A DNA stretch of 64,000 bases, taken from contig OX030957.1 in assembly GCA_943735955.1 (NCBI GenBank), forward strand, positions 9,856,100-9,920,099. Reading direction: 5' to 3'. Source of the DNA: Piscicola geometra (taxonomy: Eukaryota; Annelida; Clitellata; Hirudinida; Piscicolidae). Shown in pieces: positions 13,201-26,049 of the stretch (position 1 is its first letter; each line of letters opens with the position of its first letter). The notes under the pieces were generated by a model that was not told the origin of the DNA, ran no database searches, and saw nothing but the letters and a program-made list of their open reading frames with translations. The position numbers were made by a program, and so were the translations under genes.

Positions 13201-13799
13201 AACATAATTTCGAAGTTAAATCATTCATCATTATCAATATATATCTTTGCTTTTTTTCATTAAGAGGAAATTTCTTCAATTGAATCTCAGTTTATTGCAT
13301 TGAAAACTTTATAAAGTTATACTTCTTTATTAAAATACAAGAACATGGTTATAAAAAATAGTTCAGAAAAGTATGAAAAAAGTTCGATTAAAGACTATGA
13401 AGAATTTAATTTATGAAAAGTCATGGCATCGCTTCCATTCATCACAAGTAACAAAAATTGATAGAAACTTCTCGAGTAAGACAATTTTTCAGAAAATTAG
13501 TTAAAATCAGAGTCTCTGAAGAATTAACAATCTGGTTCTATAAATTTTTTTCATTTACTTTAACTTTATAATAATTATAGTTTTGACACGTCGTTTCATC
13601 ATTGATCACACGAAAAACTATTTTTTAAAATAACAGCTGATTTAGAGATTAATAGTCCTCTCTGAAGAAAAAAATAGTAATTTAAAGTTTAAATGTAAAA
13701 TGTTAAAATGTGAAGCAATGAGACTGAAGATGAAGCGAATTAGAGTGTGCAGTGCCAGACTGAAAGATTTTGAGCACAGGGTTGAAACATTTTTTCAAT

Positions 13800-14640
13800 A
13801 TTTCCTTTGTTCTTGCTTTTACACACTGTCTTCTTCTCATTTCCAACAAAACTTCTATTTCAAATATTCATTACACTCAAAGCTAATGATTCAAGTGCTT
13901 GCGTTTGAGAGAGTTAATCAGCATACCAGGATGATAGATGGACACTTTAAGGTTAATAATTACTTCTTGGAAAGAGCTTTCCATTGTACCAAGGTTAAAT
14001 TTCAAATGATGATTATAAACCTTAGGTTTATTAAACAATATGTTTGAAAACTTTATTTTTAGAACTAGAACGCAGACTTTCATAAATTCAAACATTGTGA
14101 GAAAGTTAAAAAGCATGAATTAAACGAAATTTTCTATGAAAACTTCAATTTGAAGGGAAAATAATCTTTATAAACTAGGACAGTACTTTCATCAATCACA
14201 TAATAACAGATGGCTTCAGCAATATCTCAGTAACACCTTCACCATATCAACTCTCTGTCACAAAAATCTTTACTGCAGACACTCAATGCTCCAGTTTTGT
14301 AAAAGAATCTTTCAAAGTGAAACTTCAAACTTTTAAGAAACCATTTTTTAAAATGTTTTGGAGTTTTTTTTTCAATTCAGCGTTTAAATAAATTATTCCT
14401 TTTGTGTATCACTTTGAACGTAACCATTAAAAAAATTTATTGTTTTCTGTTCACGCATAAAAGAGTCATTCGTTCAACTCAAAGCGTTCAAAAGCTTTTA
14501 CACACTCAACTGCGAATACAAATTGCTTAGAGTGGCTTGCAAAATTATTTCCAGAAACACTCAACTCTTAACTGGATAAAGTGGAGTTTTGAGAAATGAC
14601 TCGAGATAATAGGCTTTTCAACAAATAATCTCCAGTTCTT
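13800..14640. repeat. Duplicated segment paired with 24540-24700 and 26050-26520
   Basis: TATTCATTACACTCAAAGC and CAAGTGCTTGCGTTTGAGA recur at 24580; TCTGTTCACGCATAAAAG and ACACTCAACTGCGAAT recur at 26290. The offset grows from 10.7 to 11.9 kb because the 1.1 kb element at 24796-25924 inserted between the two parts in the right copy. Confidence 0.75.
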
Positions 14641-15126
14641 CTAATTTCTCTTGGAGAAGGTTTCATTCTTTTACTTGGGAAGTAAATTGAGCTGAGACCA
14701 TAATATGAGGAACTAAGAATAAATTGAAATTTTTACAGATGGAGGTGATTGGTGGGGAATGTTGAATTTAATAGGCGAGATTTTTTTAATGTCTTTTATT
14801 TCTTGAACATATAAAAATGGATTGAATAATCAAAAATGGAAAAGAAGAGCTTTCACTAAAGCAAGTCTAAAAAAGCCGAAAACAGTCTGATAAAATGTTA
14901 TGAAATGTATTTGTTCAGTTCAAAAATGTTTCCATATGACGGTGTCATCTTTTGTGTCGCTGTAGTTAAGTATCAAATGTCGATAAAACTTTAAATTGGT
15001 AAAATTTTTATATCAAAATCTATTTTCTCATTTTTGAAAATTAAGATCTGAAAATTTATTATAAAACTATACGGAGGGATTTCACTTAATCATTTTTCTT
15101 GAAAATATATGAAGTTTATTTTTTTC

Positions 15127-15150
15127 TCATCATCATCATCATCATCGAGT
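15127..15150. repeat. Short (ATC)n tract beside a duplicated GAGGTCA-AAAGCT motif
   Basis: The adjoining AGATAAGAGGTCAAAAAGCT resembles AGCTAAGAGGTCAGAAGGCT at 9893 and its reverse complement near 215, each also next to an (ATC/GAT) run. Confidence 0.6.
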
Positions 15151-16118
15151 GGGCGCAGATAAGAGGTCAAAAAGCTCTCATTTCCATCGCAAAAATTTTT
15201 TTTCCATTGCTCATGATTTGAACTGAATCGTCTGGGAATGAAGAATCGAAGGCTGAATCGAGCACATGTTAAATCGTCCAGGTTGTAACGTCCAAGATAA
15301 AACCTTTCTAGACTGAATCGTCCGCATGGAGACAAATACAATCCAATGATCTTCCTCTGCACAAGTTGTATTTAATTTTATGGGTCAGCTCAAAAATGAA
15401 TTCAAAACAAACTTAATAAAAAATGTAAAAAGGATAAAAATTGAAAACAATTCATTTTTTTTAATGAAACTGGAGTGCAGCGTAAAAAGGGAGAAGGAAA
15501 ATGTAGGGGAACAATTCTAAAAATAGAAAAAAGCTTTTGCCTACAAATTGTTCCATAACGGCGTTGAAAAAATTATTTTAAGGGGTTCGGTAAAGTTCGT
15601 TTATCTATTTTTATTATTTATTTCTATCATTAATTTCCATTATTCTCATTATTAATTAATTAAATATTTTAGAAACTTTTGAAAATTATCCACACTAAAT
15701 AGCATTGTTTTAGCACACATTAATCGAGAGATTTACATCTTGCAATTTTTGGTTTACTACTTGCACCCCTATGCTCAGCTCACAGATCCCCTCTCAATCC
15801 AGCACTTATTTATAGGTTTTTTTTTTCACTCTATTTCAGTTCAGGTTAATGTTATTTCCATGTTTAGTTTTTCTTCCCAGTGAATTTAGATTATTTTTTG
15901 TCGTTTAAAATCTATCAATTTAATTTATCATAGGCCAAAGAATACATATTAGGACCTGAAAATCCTTGTTATAATCCATTATAGACCATTAAACTATTAG
16001 ATCTGCTGTTTTTTCCATTTTATTCTTTATATTCTGTACTTTATTTTATAACACATATATATTTCCACAATTTTTAAGGTTTGCAATTTGTTATATATAT
16101 TGCTGAAATCGAAGCCAC

Positions 16119-16260
16119 GATTAAAGCATTCAGAGCTCCCATCAATAACAACACGATCAACAAATCGTCTCATCCATCATTTCATAAACGATTGCCTTGT
16201 GTCAATTTTGTGGCAATGAAGGGACGACACCATTTTGTTTCAGGGTTGTATGTTTAACAA
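16119..16260. repeat. Landmark repeat R0, copy 2
   Basis: GATTAAAGCATTCAGAGCTC, CATCAATAACAACACGATC and CATCCATCATTTCATAAACG match copies 1 and 3. Confidence 0.8.
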
Positions 16261-16811
16261 GTCTCTCTTGTCTAGTTTAGACAGCAATTTAAAAACTATT
16301 TATTCAAATCACTTATAAAAAAGTACATACGATGTACATATGAAAACTGGAAGATTTCATGTTAGGTATGTGGCACTAGCAAAGGGATTTTTTAATTCTT
16401 TATTTACAACTTTGAAAGGTAGCCTGAAATAATTTTCTCGACCTGTCTTCATAAAAGTCAATATAGCAGTCATAACGGATGACAAGAATAGCACTGATGT
16501 AATAGAGCTGAAAAAACAATTTTTACCAATTTTTTCTTAAGATAAAATCGTTGCTTACTCCATAAGACCTTTTAACGTCATCACTGAAAATAAAATATTA
16601 ATGCTGTCTGAGATTTTGCAAGAATTTCAGTTAAATCTATTTGAAAATAAAGACCTAAAGGCTTTATTTTGAAAACTATTTATAATTTTTAGGTGAACCG
16701 GTAAAGTGAAAGTGGTTATAATATTTTAAATAAAATAAATTAAAAAAGTATGTCTATGCTAGGATAGTCTAAAATAATAAAATAAATAAAGTATTCAAGT
16801 TCTAGGCAGTT

Positions 16812-17045
16812 TCAAGCACAATAAAAGACTAGATTGCTTGCACACAATGCAGTAGATGCATAATTGAGGTGTTCAACGACATAGGGGTTATGTTCTCTGA
16901 AGATTTCGTCACGTAGCAACTTATTGCACAAATAAATAAATTCAATTTCAACTTGCTGCCGTTCCATTACTGCAATCCGGTCGTAGCGAAAACTCTTCGG
17001 GATGTCAGTGTTTTCCGACAAAAAGTTAAAACAAGCCGATAGCAA
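16812..17045 (-). CDS. Candidate exon of the unrecognised family (block c-like, YVVEHL)
   Basis: The frame encodes IAVMERQQVEIEFIYLCNK and further on NPYVVEHLNYASTALC. It matches the 1239-1457 frame at the YVVEHL...ALC segment and resembles block c of copies A and D (the AV..R...EI pattern). A third, frame-broken copy lies at 32255-32345 with MERQRGSNRNEIYL. Conservation between three copies supports a coding origin; current function is unclear. Confidence 0.3.
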   Translation of the reverse strand: MLSACFNFLSENTDIPKSFRYDRIAVMERQQVEIEFIYLCNKLLRDEIFREHNPYVVEHLNYASTALCASNLVFYCA

Positions 17046-17220
17046 AATAAATCATATTGTTTGCGGAAAAAAACTTTTTTATTCAATAAATAATCTTTGC
17101 CGACCACGCAAATAGCACCAGATCAACCAAACCACCTTCCACACTTTTAGGTGCGCCACCTAAAAAGTGACAAAATGTTCAGAGGCTTAATTTAACTGAC
17201 GATACAAATTAATATTAGAT

Positions 17221-17396
17221 AATAATAATGACGAGTATTATTATAGTGGCGTATAACCCGAACGGGCTTCCAGGCCACTTAGGCTGCATATTTTTGTTTG
17301 AGCCTTTGGGTTACTAGGGCATTGGTTGCCCTTGAACATAGGACCTTTCATTATTGGTCAAGCCCAGAGTCGTTGCCGACTCAGCTACCCATTCAC
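17221..17396 (-). repeat. tRNA-derived SINE, full-length-looking copy
   Basis: From 17396 on the minus strand the head reads GGGTAGCTGAGTCGGCAACG (A box TAGCTGAGTCGG), then AGGACCT...TATGTTCAAGGG where the B box has drifted. The body follows, ending in GCCACTATAATAATACTCG and an AT-rich tail. The copy at 37761-37944 is closely similar across its whole length. Confidence 0.75.
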
Positions 17397-17492
17397 CATT
17401 TAGATTGAAGGCTTATAGTAGATGACCTGCTTTGATGTTTTAAAAAACAAGCTCTAATTGTAAAACTCCGGGAAAATATAAATTTTTGAATT

Positions 17493-17900
17493 TGGAGGTT
17501 TAAAAGGGAATTGCATTCCAGCGAAAGATGCAGGGTGGACTAACAGCATGTGAAATGAAATCGGTTAAGACTCAAGTCTTTGAGGGAATGATGGATGTGG
17601 TGAGCACTCGAGCGACTGTACGTTTGTGTGTTGTGTGTGCAGCTCAAAGGGGCTTTAGTGAAGAAGTTAGTTTGACAGATTTTTTGCTGAAAGTTTAACA
17701 TACTTTAAAAAGTATGAGGTAGAGAAATTTGAAGATATACTTTTGATAAAACAAAAAAAATTAAAATAATATTTTAACAGAACATTTTTATTTAAAAATA
17801 GTCCTTTATAAGTTTGTTGAATGGGAAACGGCATGTGATTGAAAAAAGAATGATGAAGAATGAGAGTGATGATTAGATAGAGGCATGAAGTGAGCGTGAT
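17493..17900. repeat. Dispersed repeat family R5, copy 2
   Basis: The first 150 bp match copy 1 almost base for base. The following 250 bp are a diverged purine-rich tail (AGAATGAGAGTGATGA, GATTGAGAG). Confidence 0.85.
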
Positions 17901-18099
17901 TGAGAGTAAGTTTTGCCTATTTGAGTAAAAGAAGAAGATTCTTGAATAATAGCTAAAAAATGTAGTAAGAAAAAAAAGTTACAGTAATTTAAAGATACTT
18001 TGGGAAAAACGTTAAAAAAATAAATATAATAAAAGTAAAGAATGACGAAGAAGCTTTCCACATCGCTAGATTAATTCAGCAGAAGGTTGAGTTTATAAT

Positions 18100-18155
18100 A
18101 ACCATTCTCATCATCACCATCATCAGCATCATCATCATGACCACCGTCATCGTCT
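18100..18155. repeat. (ATC)n microsatellite
   Basis: CATTCTCATCATCACCATCA followed by TCAGCATCATCATC. Confidence 0.9.
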
Positions 18156-18349
18156 TAGTTCACTTTAGAAAAATTGAAGATTTTTACATCATGATGCGAG
18201 GCTTGTCTCAATTAGTTTTTTCTTCATTTTATTTTGAATCGTATAATTAATAAATTTATATATTTCAACACAAGCATACTTGAAACACACATACACACAT
18301 GTTTAAACCTCGATACTTAATCCCAGGTACTTTATAGAGTTCATTAAGT

Positions 18350-18841
18350 TTATTGGGAGAAGAAACGATGAAGAGACTGCATGTTCTGTTCTGAAAACCA
18401 TATTTCAACTGACATATCGCCTCTAAGCACAGCAATATTTTCTTTATTTTTCATCCACTTAATATTTTTGTCTAAAACTATTTTTCCATAATTTTGAAAA
18501 TATTTTTTTTCTTGATTGCTTCTCATAAACAATTGATAATGTTCTTCAAAGCTCTTACCAATTTTGTTGCTTTTGAAATGATCTTCAATAATTTTAAAAC
18601 AGCAATAACAACAATCAGAAAAATAAAACTGGGAATGTTCGAAATTCGATATTGCTTTAATGGGCAACCATGAAGCCAGGTAATTGGACAACTGTGCACC
18701 TCTCCATTGCGATAACAACTCCAAAGGGCTTTGAAACATAAATTTATAAAAAAAAATTAAATTGAATTTTTCTCTCTTATTTTTCCACCACTGCAACTTT
18801 TGAAAACTCCAAACATTTTCCATGCAGAATAAATAGTTCAC
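18350..18841 (-). CDS. Candidate exon, diverged counterpart of the 5.8 kb open frame
   Basis: The 163-residue open frame is the longest uninterrupted non-repetitive frame outside the LIM-homeobox gene and the transposon remnants. Its C-terminal 40 residues align with those of the 5753-6070 frame, and both sit about 0.8 kb downstream of the same repeat (5.0 and 17.5 kb). The middle has a Cys pair (CCYCC) and several Trp residues. It has no recognised domain. It may be an exon plus read-through intron. Confidence 0.25.
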   Translation of the reverse strand: MNYLFCMENVWSFQKLQWWKNKREKFNLIFFYKFMFQSPLELLSQWRGAQLSNYLASWLPIKAISNFEHSQFYFSDCCYCCFKIIEDHFKSNKIGKSFEEHYQLFMRSNQEKKYFQNYGKIVLDKNIKWMKNKENIAVLRGDMSVEIWFSEQNMQSLHRFFSQ

Positions 18842-18849
18842 ATAACAGA

Positions 18850-21260
18850 ATTGGTGATTGAAGGGAAATCAGGGTCTTTGTCATTTTGTTTCCTTAAGCC
18901 TTAGTCGATTAATGGTGCGTCTATCTTTTTTATAAGAAATACAAGGCAGGAATAGAGGGCACGATGTTTACCTAAACATTGAACGTTTTAACCATTAGAA
19001 CAACTCTTCATACAAACAGGTTTTCATAATTGCAAGCAGCTCATCGGCTTTGAAGAAAGTTGCAATATTTTATCATTCAAACAAAGTTTTGCACACATTT
19101 GTAGTTAGTGGCATGAAGGGTTATTTAGTAACATTACCACAATCACACGTTCTTACACATACGGCTGTATGTCTGGTTTGTTGAACCATTTGAATGTGTT
19201 ATAAAACAGTCTCAAAAAGGTGGAAAAACAACTAAGTTGACGATTCATTAAGCATTTTTTAAATACAAATATACCCGTTGAACCGATGTAATAAGTTCTT
19301 TTTGGTCTATAGGTGTAGCAAGTTTTAACACCTTCAGACCACGTTAAATCTACAGGATATTTTATTCCTGATGTACAGCCAATTTCAAAATTGTTTAATT
19401 TCTAAGTCTTTGTCAAGTCAATGGAGAGCCGTTGAACAGCGATGAGTGCGTCAACGATATATTCTTTTAGAATTACTTTTTGCTAGACCAATCATAAAGA
19501 TCAAAAAGAGTTTTATAAAAATCATAAATGTAAAAATTTATTAATAAAGCTTCAAAGTTTAGTTTATTACTTTTTAAGTTGTTGTAAAGCCAGATTGGTT
19601 TCAGGGAAAAATGATATAGCTATAAGTTTGAGAAGTTCTGTTACTGAAACCCGCACAATCTCGTCATTACTACCCATTAATCGATGTTTTTCAGATAAAA
19701 TGTATTGGTTTTCCAATGCTAATGACGACATTATCTTAATCTCTTGTAATTGCCCGTTCATTAAGCTATAAAAGTAAAAGAATGTGGGGTAATATTTGGC
19801 TTTAGGTAATATAAAGTACTCACTTTTTACAATTATAATAGCTCTCGAGCGCTTTTATAATATTGAATTAGCGATTTTTTAGTTATTTCAATCTTAATCG
19901 CACAGATGATATAGCCTTTTAGTTGAAAAGTTTCTTCAATAAATTATAAGTAATTTATTCACATTTTTACTACATTCCGTCAACTGTTTTTCTTTACGCA
20001 TAAAAAAGAAACTTTATATTTGTGAATATTTTTCTTTTTGCAATATACTTTTAAAGTTTTTGGAATTATTCACCGCAATTATCTTGGTTTTTTAAATTAC
20101 AAAGAGGATGCTTTTGGAGTCTGAAATGGAGTAATTATATGTTTAATTTTATTGTTACTTAAAAAAAGTATTAGTTATGTTATTATTTTGTCAATACAAT
20201 ATTTTGTGAGACATTTTTTTAAAAACTATAAGTGGCATTTAAAATTAAGTTTCAAAAGCTAGTGCAACTTATACATGGAATTTGGCAAAATAGGAAGTTT
20301 CAGATTTAAAAAAAACATTACCAGCCACTAAATAACTGCTTCAATGAAAACAAATAATTAAACTAACTTAAAATTAATCAATTTTGAATTCCGTTAGCTC
20401 AAATAATGTCTTCTGCAAACTACCCAGAAATTAAAGAGCAATTGGTCAATTCATTGACATCACTATTCGAATAAGAATAAAGTTTAATAAAGACACAGAT
20501 TTGTGATACAAGGTTTCAATTTTCCGTGAAATTTTATAGTTTTCATTCTTTAATTTTCTCACTGTTTTGACAATCAAATGCATATTGCACTTTATTAATA
20601 AGTTTTTTCAATACAAAAACGAAGAAGTTAGGTTGAAGGAACCGAGAAGTTAAAGTTTTTCATGAATTATGTAGTGAACGTCAATTATGAATGCGTAGAT
20701 CTTCATTTCATTGTTTTAAAATGTCTTCATTACTTATGATATTTTTTACAAAGAAAATTGTCTTAATAAAATTGTATTTTGAATTTTCAAATTTAGGTTA
20801 AATGAAAGCTAGACATATCTAGCATTTAAGTACTCTCTGTTGCCGACCTCTAAGAGCAATAGGGGTATTTGAATGCTTCAAAAATCCATTTTATTATGAA
20901 AAAATAAAAATAAAGTAAAATTTCTAAACTTAAGTTTTGTGGTTATTTTTTGCCTCAACAATCACATTTCATTAACTTTCCCTAAATTTCCCGTAGCAAC
21001 TTCATCAATACTAGGCCTTTCTCAGTCTTTGTAGTGGTAAATTGGCTTATTGGAACTGAAGAAAAAGATACATGAAAGAAAGCTGCAGATTGCATTGAGT
21101 GTTTTCAAAAAAGATTCGAATGTTTTTTCTTGTATTTATTACTTATTTTGAACATTTTTTTTTTCATTCTTAGTTTTCCTCATTTATTTTGTTTCGTGTT
21201 ATTATTTTTTGTGTTATAGAAATAATATTATTAAGTGATATTGAGTTTTTTTATACTTTT
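18850..21260. other. AT-rich stretch, no supported gene
   Basis: One 64-residue minus-strand frame at 19567-19761 (starts MNGQLQEIKIMSS) has balanced composition and could be an exon, but I found no second copy or homologue to support it. Confidence 0.4.
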
Positions 21261-21520
21261 TTTTAAGTGTTGAATTCATGTTGCAGTTGTGGTGTTGTTG
21301 TAGAGTTTAAATGTTGTAGGGTTGGTTCAAGCAGTTTTATGCTGCTAATGAAACTTAAGAAGCAAAAGATATTTATTTTCAAAATATAAATTCTAACATG
21401 AACATTTCTGTTGAAAAATATTTTTCCCAAAAGACAAAGTGTGCAATCTTCGTTCAGATGGACGGGCAGATTGGGCACTGAATGAAAGGACTATTAGAAG
21501 TTCGGTAAAGAAAAAGCAAA

Positions 21521-22030
21521 TTGCATATAATGGCTTTGTTTCACGCCATAAAACAGTCCCATTATATTTTCCCTTTCATTGACCCATTTAAAATACTCAC
21601 AATGGTCTTTGAACGGATTTTTTATTACAAGAGCAAGAGTTCAGATAATGTCTGGATTGGAAAGATGAAGAAATATCTAATTCTTATAAATGTTAAAAAT
21701 TCTTTATTTTTCATTTTTGCTCTTTTTCAAACTCAAAAGACTTTTTGATTTTTCAAACAATAAATAACAAAGACTCTATGCCATAGTTTTTTTATTGGAA
21801 CAATGTTAGAGTATCAGAGCCAAAAATTATTCATAAGAGCTGGCTGGAGTGAAAAGTGAATTGAATTAAAGAGTTAAATGAAATGTGGAATGTAGAGTGG
21901 CAGCAAAGCAATTTGTTTGGAGGTTTGAAATATGCAGACTTCGAAGTCCTGTGGAGGTGTGTTTCGTTACTTCGCAATTCGCATGCAAATAGTTTTCTCA
22001 AGTTACTTCGACTACTGCTAGGTTTGTAAA
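21521..22030 (+). pseudogene. Probable remnant of blocks a-b, copy B
   Basis: The AGCAAAGCAATTTGTTTGGA stretch and the following CTTCGAAGTCCTGTGGAGGTG align with block b and the intron after it in copy A (11127-11178). The open frame at 21521 (start MALFHAIKQSHYIF) sits where block a would be expected but has only weak similarity to it. Confidence 0.25.
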
Positions 22031-23139
22031 TAACTTTAAAATTTGTTGGACAAATATTTGTAAGTTAATTTATTTTCATTGTATTTTACAGTTTCAATAG
22101 ATACAGTTTATGTTACTACCATGCTGCAGAGTACAACTGCACAGTGATTTTAAACTTTTTTCAGAATAGTTTAAATTGTTTAGTCTCGCTACAAAGACAA
22201 AAACACGATGTTAATGCAATTGAGGTGATGCGTGTACGAATCTAATGCAATTTTTCTTTTTGATATCTGCGTTTCTCAAGAGTATTTTTTAAGTATTAAT
22301 ACAAAAATGCAGCCATAAAAAACCTTAAAAAATTTCTTTTTCTATTTCTAGGCGTTGACACATTGATGTGAACTGGAGAAAATCAGCATTGGTAGAGCAG
22401 AAAAAATGCAAGTAAGCTCTTAAATCTATGATTTACAGAATTAAAAAGTTATGAAATGAATAAGAATTTAAAATAAAACGTTTCTAAAATTTCAGGATTG
22501 TAACTTTATTTTTAAATAATTCTTAACAAATATTCTGAATAAATGAATTTTCAACCCTTTTATTTCTCGCTTTGATGCTATTTTTTGCACACAATATTGG
22601 TGAAATTGCCTGGAAAACCATTACACAAACTTTTTGCTCCATTGTTGGAATACTCCTTTTTTCACAGACATATTATCTATTTGATACAACGGAAACTATG
22701 ACAATGAAACTAAGGTATTCACAGCTAAATCATGAGAAGCTTTGATTATTTTTGTCTGTGTTTTTTAGCCTGTAAAAATAAAGAAATAAAGAATCATAAA
22801 AAAATAAAAATTCAAAAATACAAACTTTTAAAAATAGATTTTGGACAAAATCTATTTTAACAAAAACAGATCTTATTGGAAAATTGCTCTTGAAAAGACT
22901 AGAGATATTTTTTATAAAAGATTTTTCTTTAAAGTTTAATTTCAAAGATTTTTATTAAGGTCTATTTTTATTAAGGTCTGTTTTTCCTCTAATCCAGGAT
23001 GTGGGAAGGTCATGTCTAAATTAATACCAGTTTATTATTTTAATATTCACTTTAATTTTTGGAGTTTACCTATATAGAAAAAATATTTGAAAGTCCCAAG
23101 TGAATCATTTAAATTTTCAAATGAGGTAAAGTTTCAAGT

Positions 23140-23900
23140 TGCTTGAACACGGAGTTAATTTCTACGCATTTACGTCATTTCAAAAATGACTGTCTCTCAG
23201 GCTGCTTTTTAATAAAGATCGTAATAGGAATGGCAATTAAAAGATGAAGCAGCATGAACGCCGACTAAAAAGTGTAAAGCGAGTAGGTTTGCGTTAAGCC
23301 AATTTAAGAAATATGAAGAAATAGTATTGCTTTTGAAAAAAATCAAAAAGAGGTTTCGCCTAATTAAACATGCTTGTTTACTCTTGAGCTGGCATATCGG
23401 GTATTGATTGTCTCTTCTAAATCAAACAAAAAACAAATTTTCAAGCTGCAAAGTCTGCTATCAAGATTCCCATAAGATATTTAATGCATGACATTGTTGG
23501 AAGGGGCAAAGACTCTTGGCTGCTCCAATCAGTCTCTCAGGGGCTTCGGAAATACACTTCTTCACACTTGAAATAATATATAAACATAAAATATAAAAGT
23601 ATAAAAAAACTTTTTGGGTACAGAATTCTTATAAGACGTTCACCTGCCGGCAATGTTTCATACCAAAACTGCGTTTTTATTTCCCAAACGTGATAAGAGA
23701 CTTCCAAAAAAACTACTTACATAAAAGTTATAAAATCGAGTATTTAGTTACAAAAGGAATCTTTAAAACGAAAAACTAATAAAGGATATAACTTGAGCTT
23801 AATACAGTAAACGCATGAGGTGGAATAATGCGTACATAAAACAAACCTACACTGGCTCATGCAGCTTCAAGCAGCTTTAGAAGAATTCACTACAGTGGCT
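23140..23900. repeat. Large duplicated segment, right partner of 12480-13200
   Basis: Matches are as listed for the partner, with many small indels. The offset is about 10.8 kb, the same as between 11.1 and 21.9 kb, so they belong to one duplication. Confidence 0.75.
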
Positions 23901-24795
23901 CATTTCTCAAATTAAACGTCTAAACTAATTTTTTTGCTTTAAAACGCTGTTAAAATCTTTATGCAGTAATGATTTTTCATTAAAATACAAACAAAATTTG
24001 TTAAAAAGAATTAGTAATGAAGCATTGATGAGAACCTGTCCTTAACGTGATTACTTTGCTTACGGTCATATCAAAAAAACTTTTCGAGTTAATACGTTTT
24101 TTTTAAACTATGTGAAATCACTGCTATCACGTCATTCCCGTATTGATCACCCTTCAAACAGAAACTAAATAATTAAATAGATTTAAGTGAAAGCCATTTG
24201 ACAAATCACCAGTTCCTCAAGAAATTTGAAAAGATCGGTGATTAGTAGTTTAAATTTAAGAGTGATCACCGAAGCACAGAGATTGACGAGAGAATCAATT
24301 GATGGGTACAATACCAGGAAGGAATTTATTGGGTTGAAAAAAGAGCATAAAATCGAAATTTAGTTATTTATTTATTTATAATTAGTTCAATTTCATCAAA
24401 TTATCAAAAGATCAAAAAAGATATAATTTGTTTAAATCATAGAAGTTTCCAATGCTATTTAAATCATCTTTAAACCTTTGACCACCCTTTGAGACTGTTT
24501 TACAAATATTAGCACCAGCTGAACTTCTAAGCTTCTTTTTTTAAACTTTTTTCTCTCCCACTATCTACTTTCAAGTATTCATTACATTCGAGCGTCATTG
24601 CTGCGAGTGCTTGCATTTGAGATAATTAACCAGCATTGATAGATTGACAGTTTTAGATCAATATTGATTTATAGAACAGAGCCTGGTTTTTCAATTGACT
24701 AAATTGAAAATTTCAAGTAAATTTACACCATGTGTCCATTTTATAATTTATCCACTGATATAACTTCTCTTTTAAAAGTTGAAACGATATATTAC

Positions 24796-25924
24796 TAGCA
24801 ACCCCAATCGACTTATGCTAATGAGCAAAAGTGACGTTTTACAGTAAAATTATAGAAAAGTCTTAAAATTTAAGTTATGCGTAATTCTATCGAAATAGAA
24901 AAGCAAGTGCATGAAAGACAATTTCATTATCTTTTAAATGAGTATTTTATAAATAAATTATATATAATGTAAGTTTTCAAATAAAAGGATTTGAATCAAA
25001 ATATCCCTTGAATCTAGCGTAACAGTAAAAAGCTATAATTTAGGGACTGCTACTTTTTATACGTACTTATTCATTTCTTATTTCGCTAACAAAAAAATTA
25101 CGTATAATATTGAATTATACATAATTAGATTCGTCTTTGAATAATCTATCATTATATTTTTCTTAAGTTGAATAAATATTAAATGAGGAGCCAGAAAACT
25201 CGAGGCAAAGCTCTAAATTTAGTAATTCGGGAATCAAAAAAGATAGTTTTTACTTAAGAAAGTTATTGAAAAAGTATAAGTTATACTCAATAAAATTCTG
25301 TAAAAAAAGTTTTGAAAAAACATTTTTTAAGTATACGAAATAGATTTTAAAGTGTACATGCTTTCGACTTAACACAAAATTGTTAAGTTATTAAGTTAAA
25401 AGACGTATAACTTTTTTTTAAACAAACAAATTAAAATTTGGTTAACGTATTTAAAATCAGTAAATCAAAATCTACAATTTGAGCGTTTCAATTTTAAAAA
25501 TGTATATAATAATTAATAAGAATAAACTACTGTAAAGGTTGATTTCTTCCATAAGTGAAGCTTTTAAAATGTTAATAACTTTGTCATTTTGAAAGATATA
25601 ATTCTTTTAACTTTTAATTCTGATTCCTTGTATCAAATTAAATAAAACTAGTGATTTTCAACAATATAAGAAGAAAAAAACAAAAGTTATGACAAAAAAA
25701 CAATATTTCTGTTTTGTGAGGGGACCGTGAATTGCTTATAGATTATGACGTAAAAACGGTACAAAAAATGTGTTCTTTTTAAATGTTAAAATAGGTATAA
25801 CTTTTTTTTAAACAAACAAATTAAAATTTGGTTAACGTATTTAAAATCAGTAAATCAAAACCTACAATTTGAGCGTTTCAATTTTAAAAAATGAACATGT
25901 TTTAAAAATCGATTGGGGTTGCTA
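24796..25924. mobile_element. Non-coding DNA element with perfect 10-bp inverted ends and 7-bp target duplication
   Basis: The element starts TAGCAACCCC and ends GGGGTTGCTA; similarity extends inward (AATCGACTT against AATCGATTT). ATATTAC abuts both ends (24789-24795 and 25925-25931). The 1129-bp interior is AT-rich, has no transposase frame and holds two copies of a ~96-bp direct repeat (25405-25500 and 25795-25890). It is likely a non-autonomous DNA transposon; the superfamily is not assigned because a 7-bp duplication fits none cleanly. Confidence 0.75.
25405..25890. repeat. Pair of ~96-bp near-identical direct repeats 390 bp apart
   Basis: Both copies run from GTATAACTTTTTTTTAAAC through GAGCGTTTCAATTTTAAAAA and differ at one visible base (T against C before CTACAATTTG). 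They lie inside the 24.8-25.9 kb element. Confidence 0.9.
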
Positions 25925-26049
25925 ATATTACACATAAAAATTAACTTTAAATTTAAGGTTAAAAATATTTATTTAAAATATGTAAAAACATTATTTCAAT
26001 ATTTTAAACTTCAAACACTGCTAAAAAAACGTAGTCTCATGAATAGGAA

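Noticed and set aside
20835..20860. Possible third TAGAGGTC hAT end (GCCGACCTCTA)
   Set aside because: The complementary end with a matching 8-bp duplication was not found, and eight bases can match by chance.
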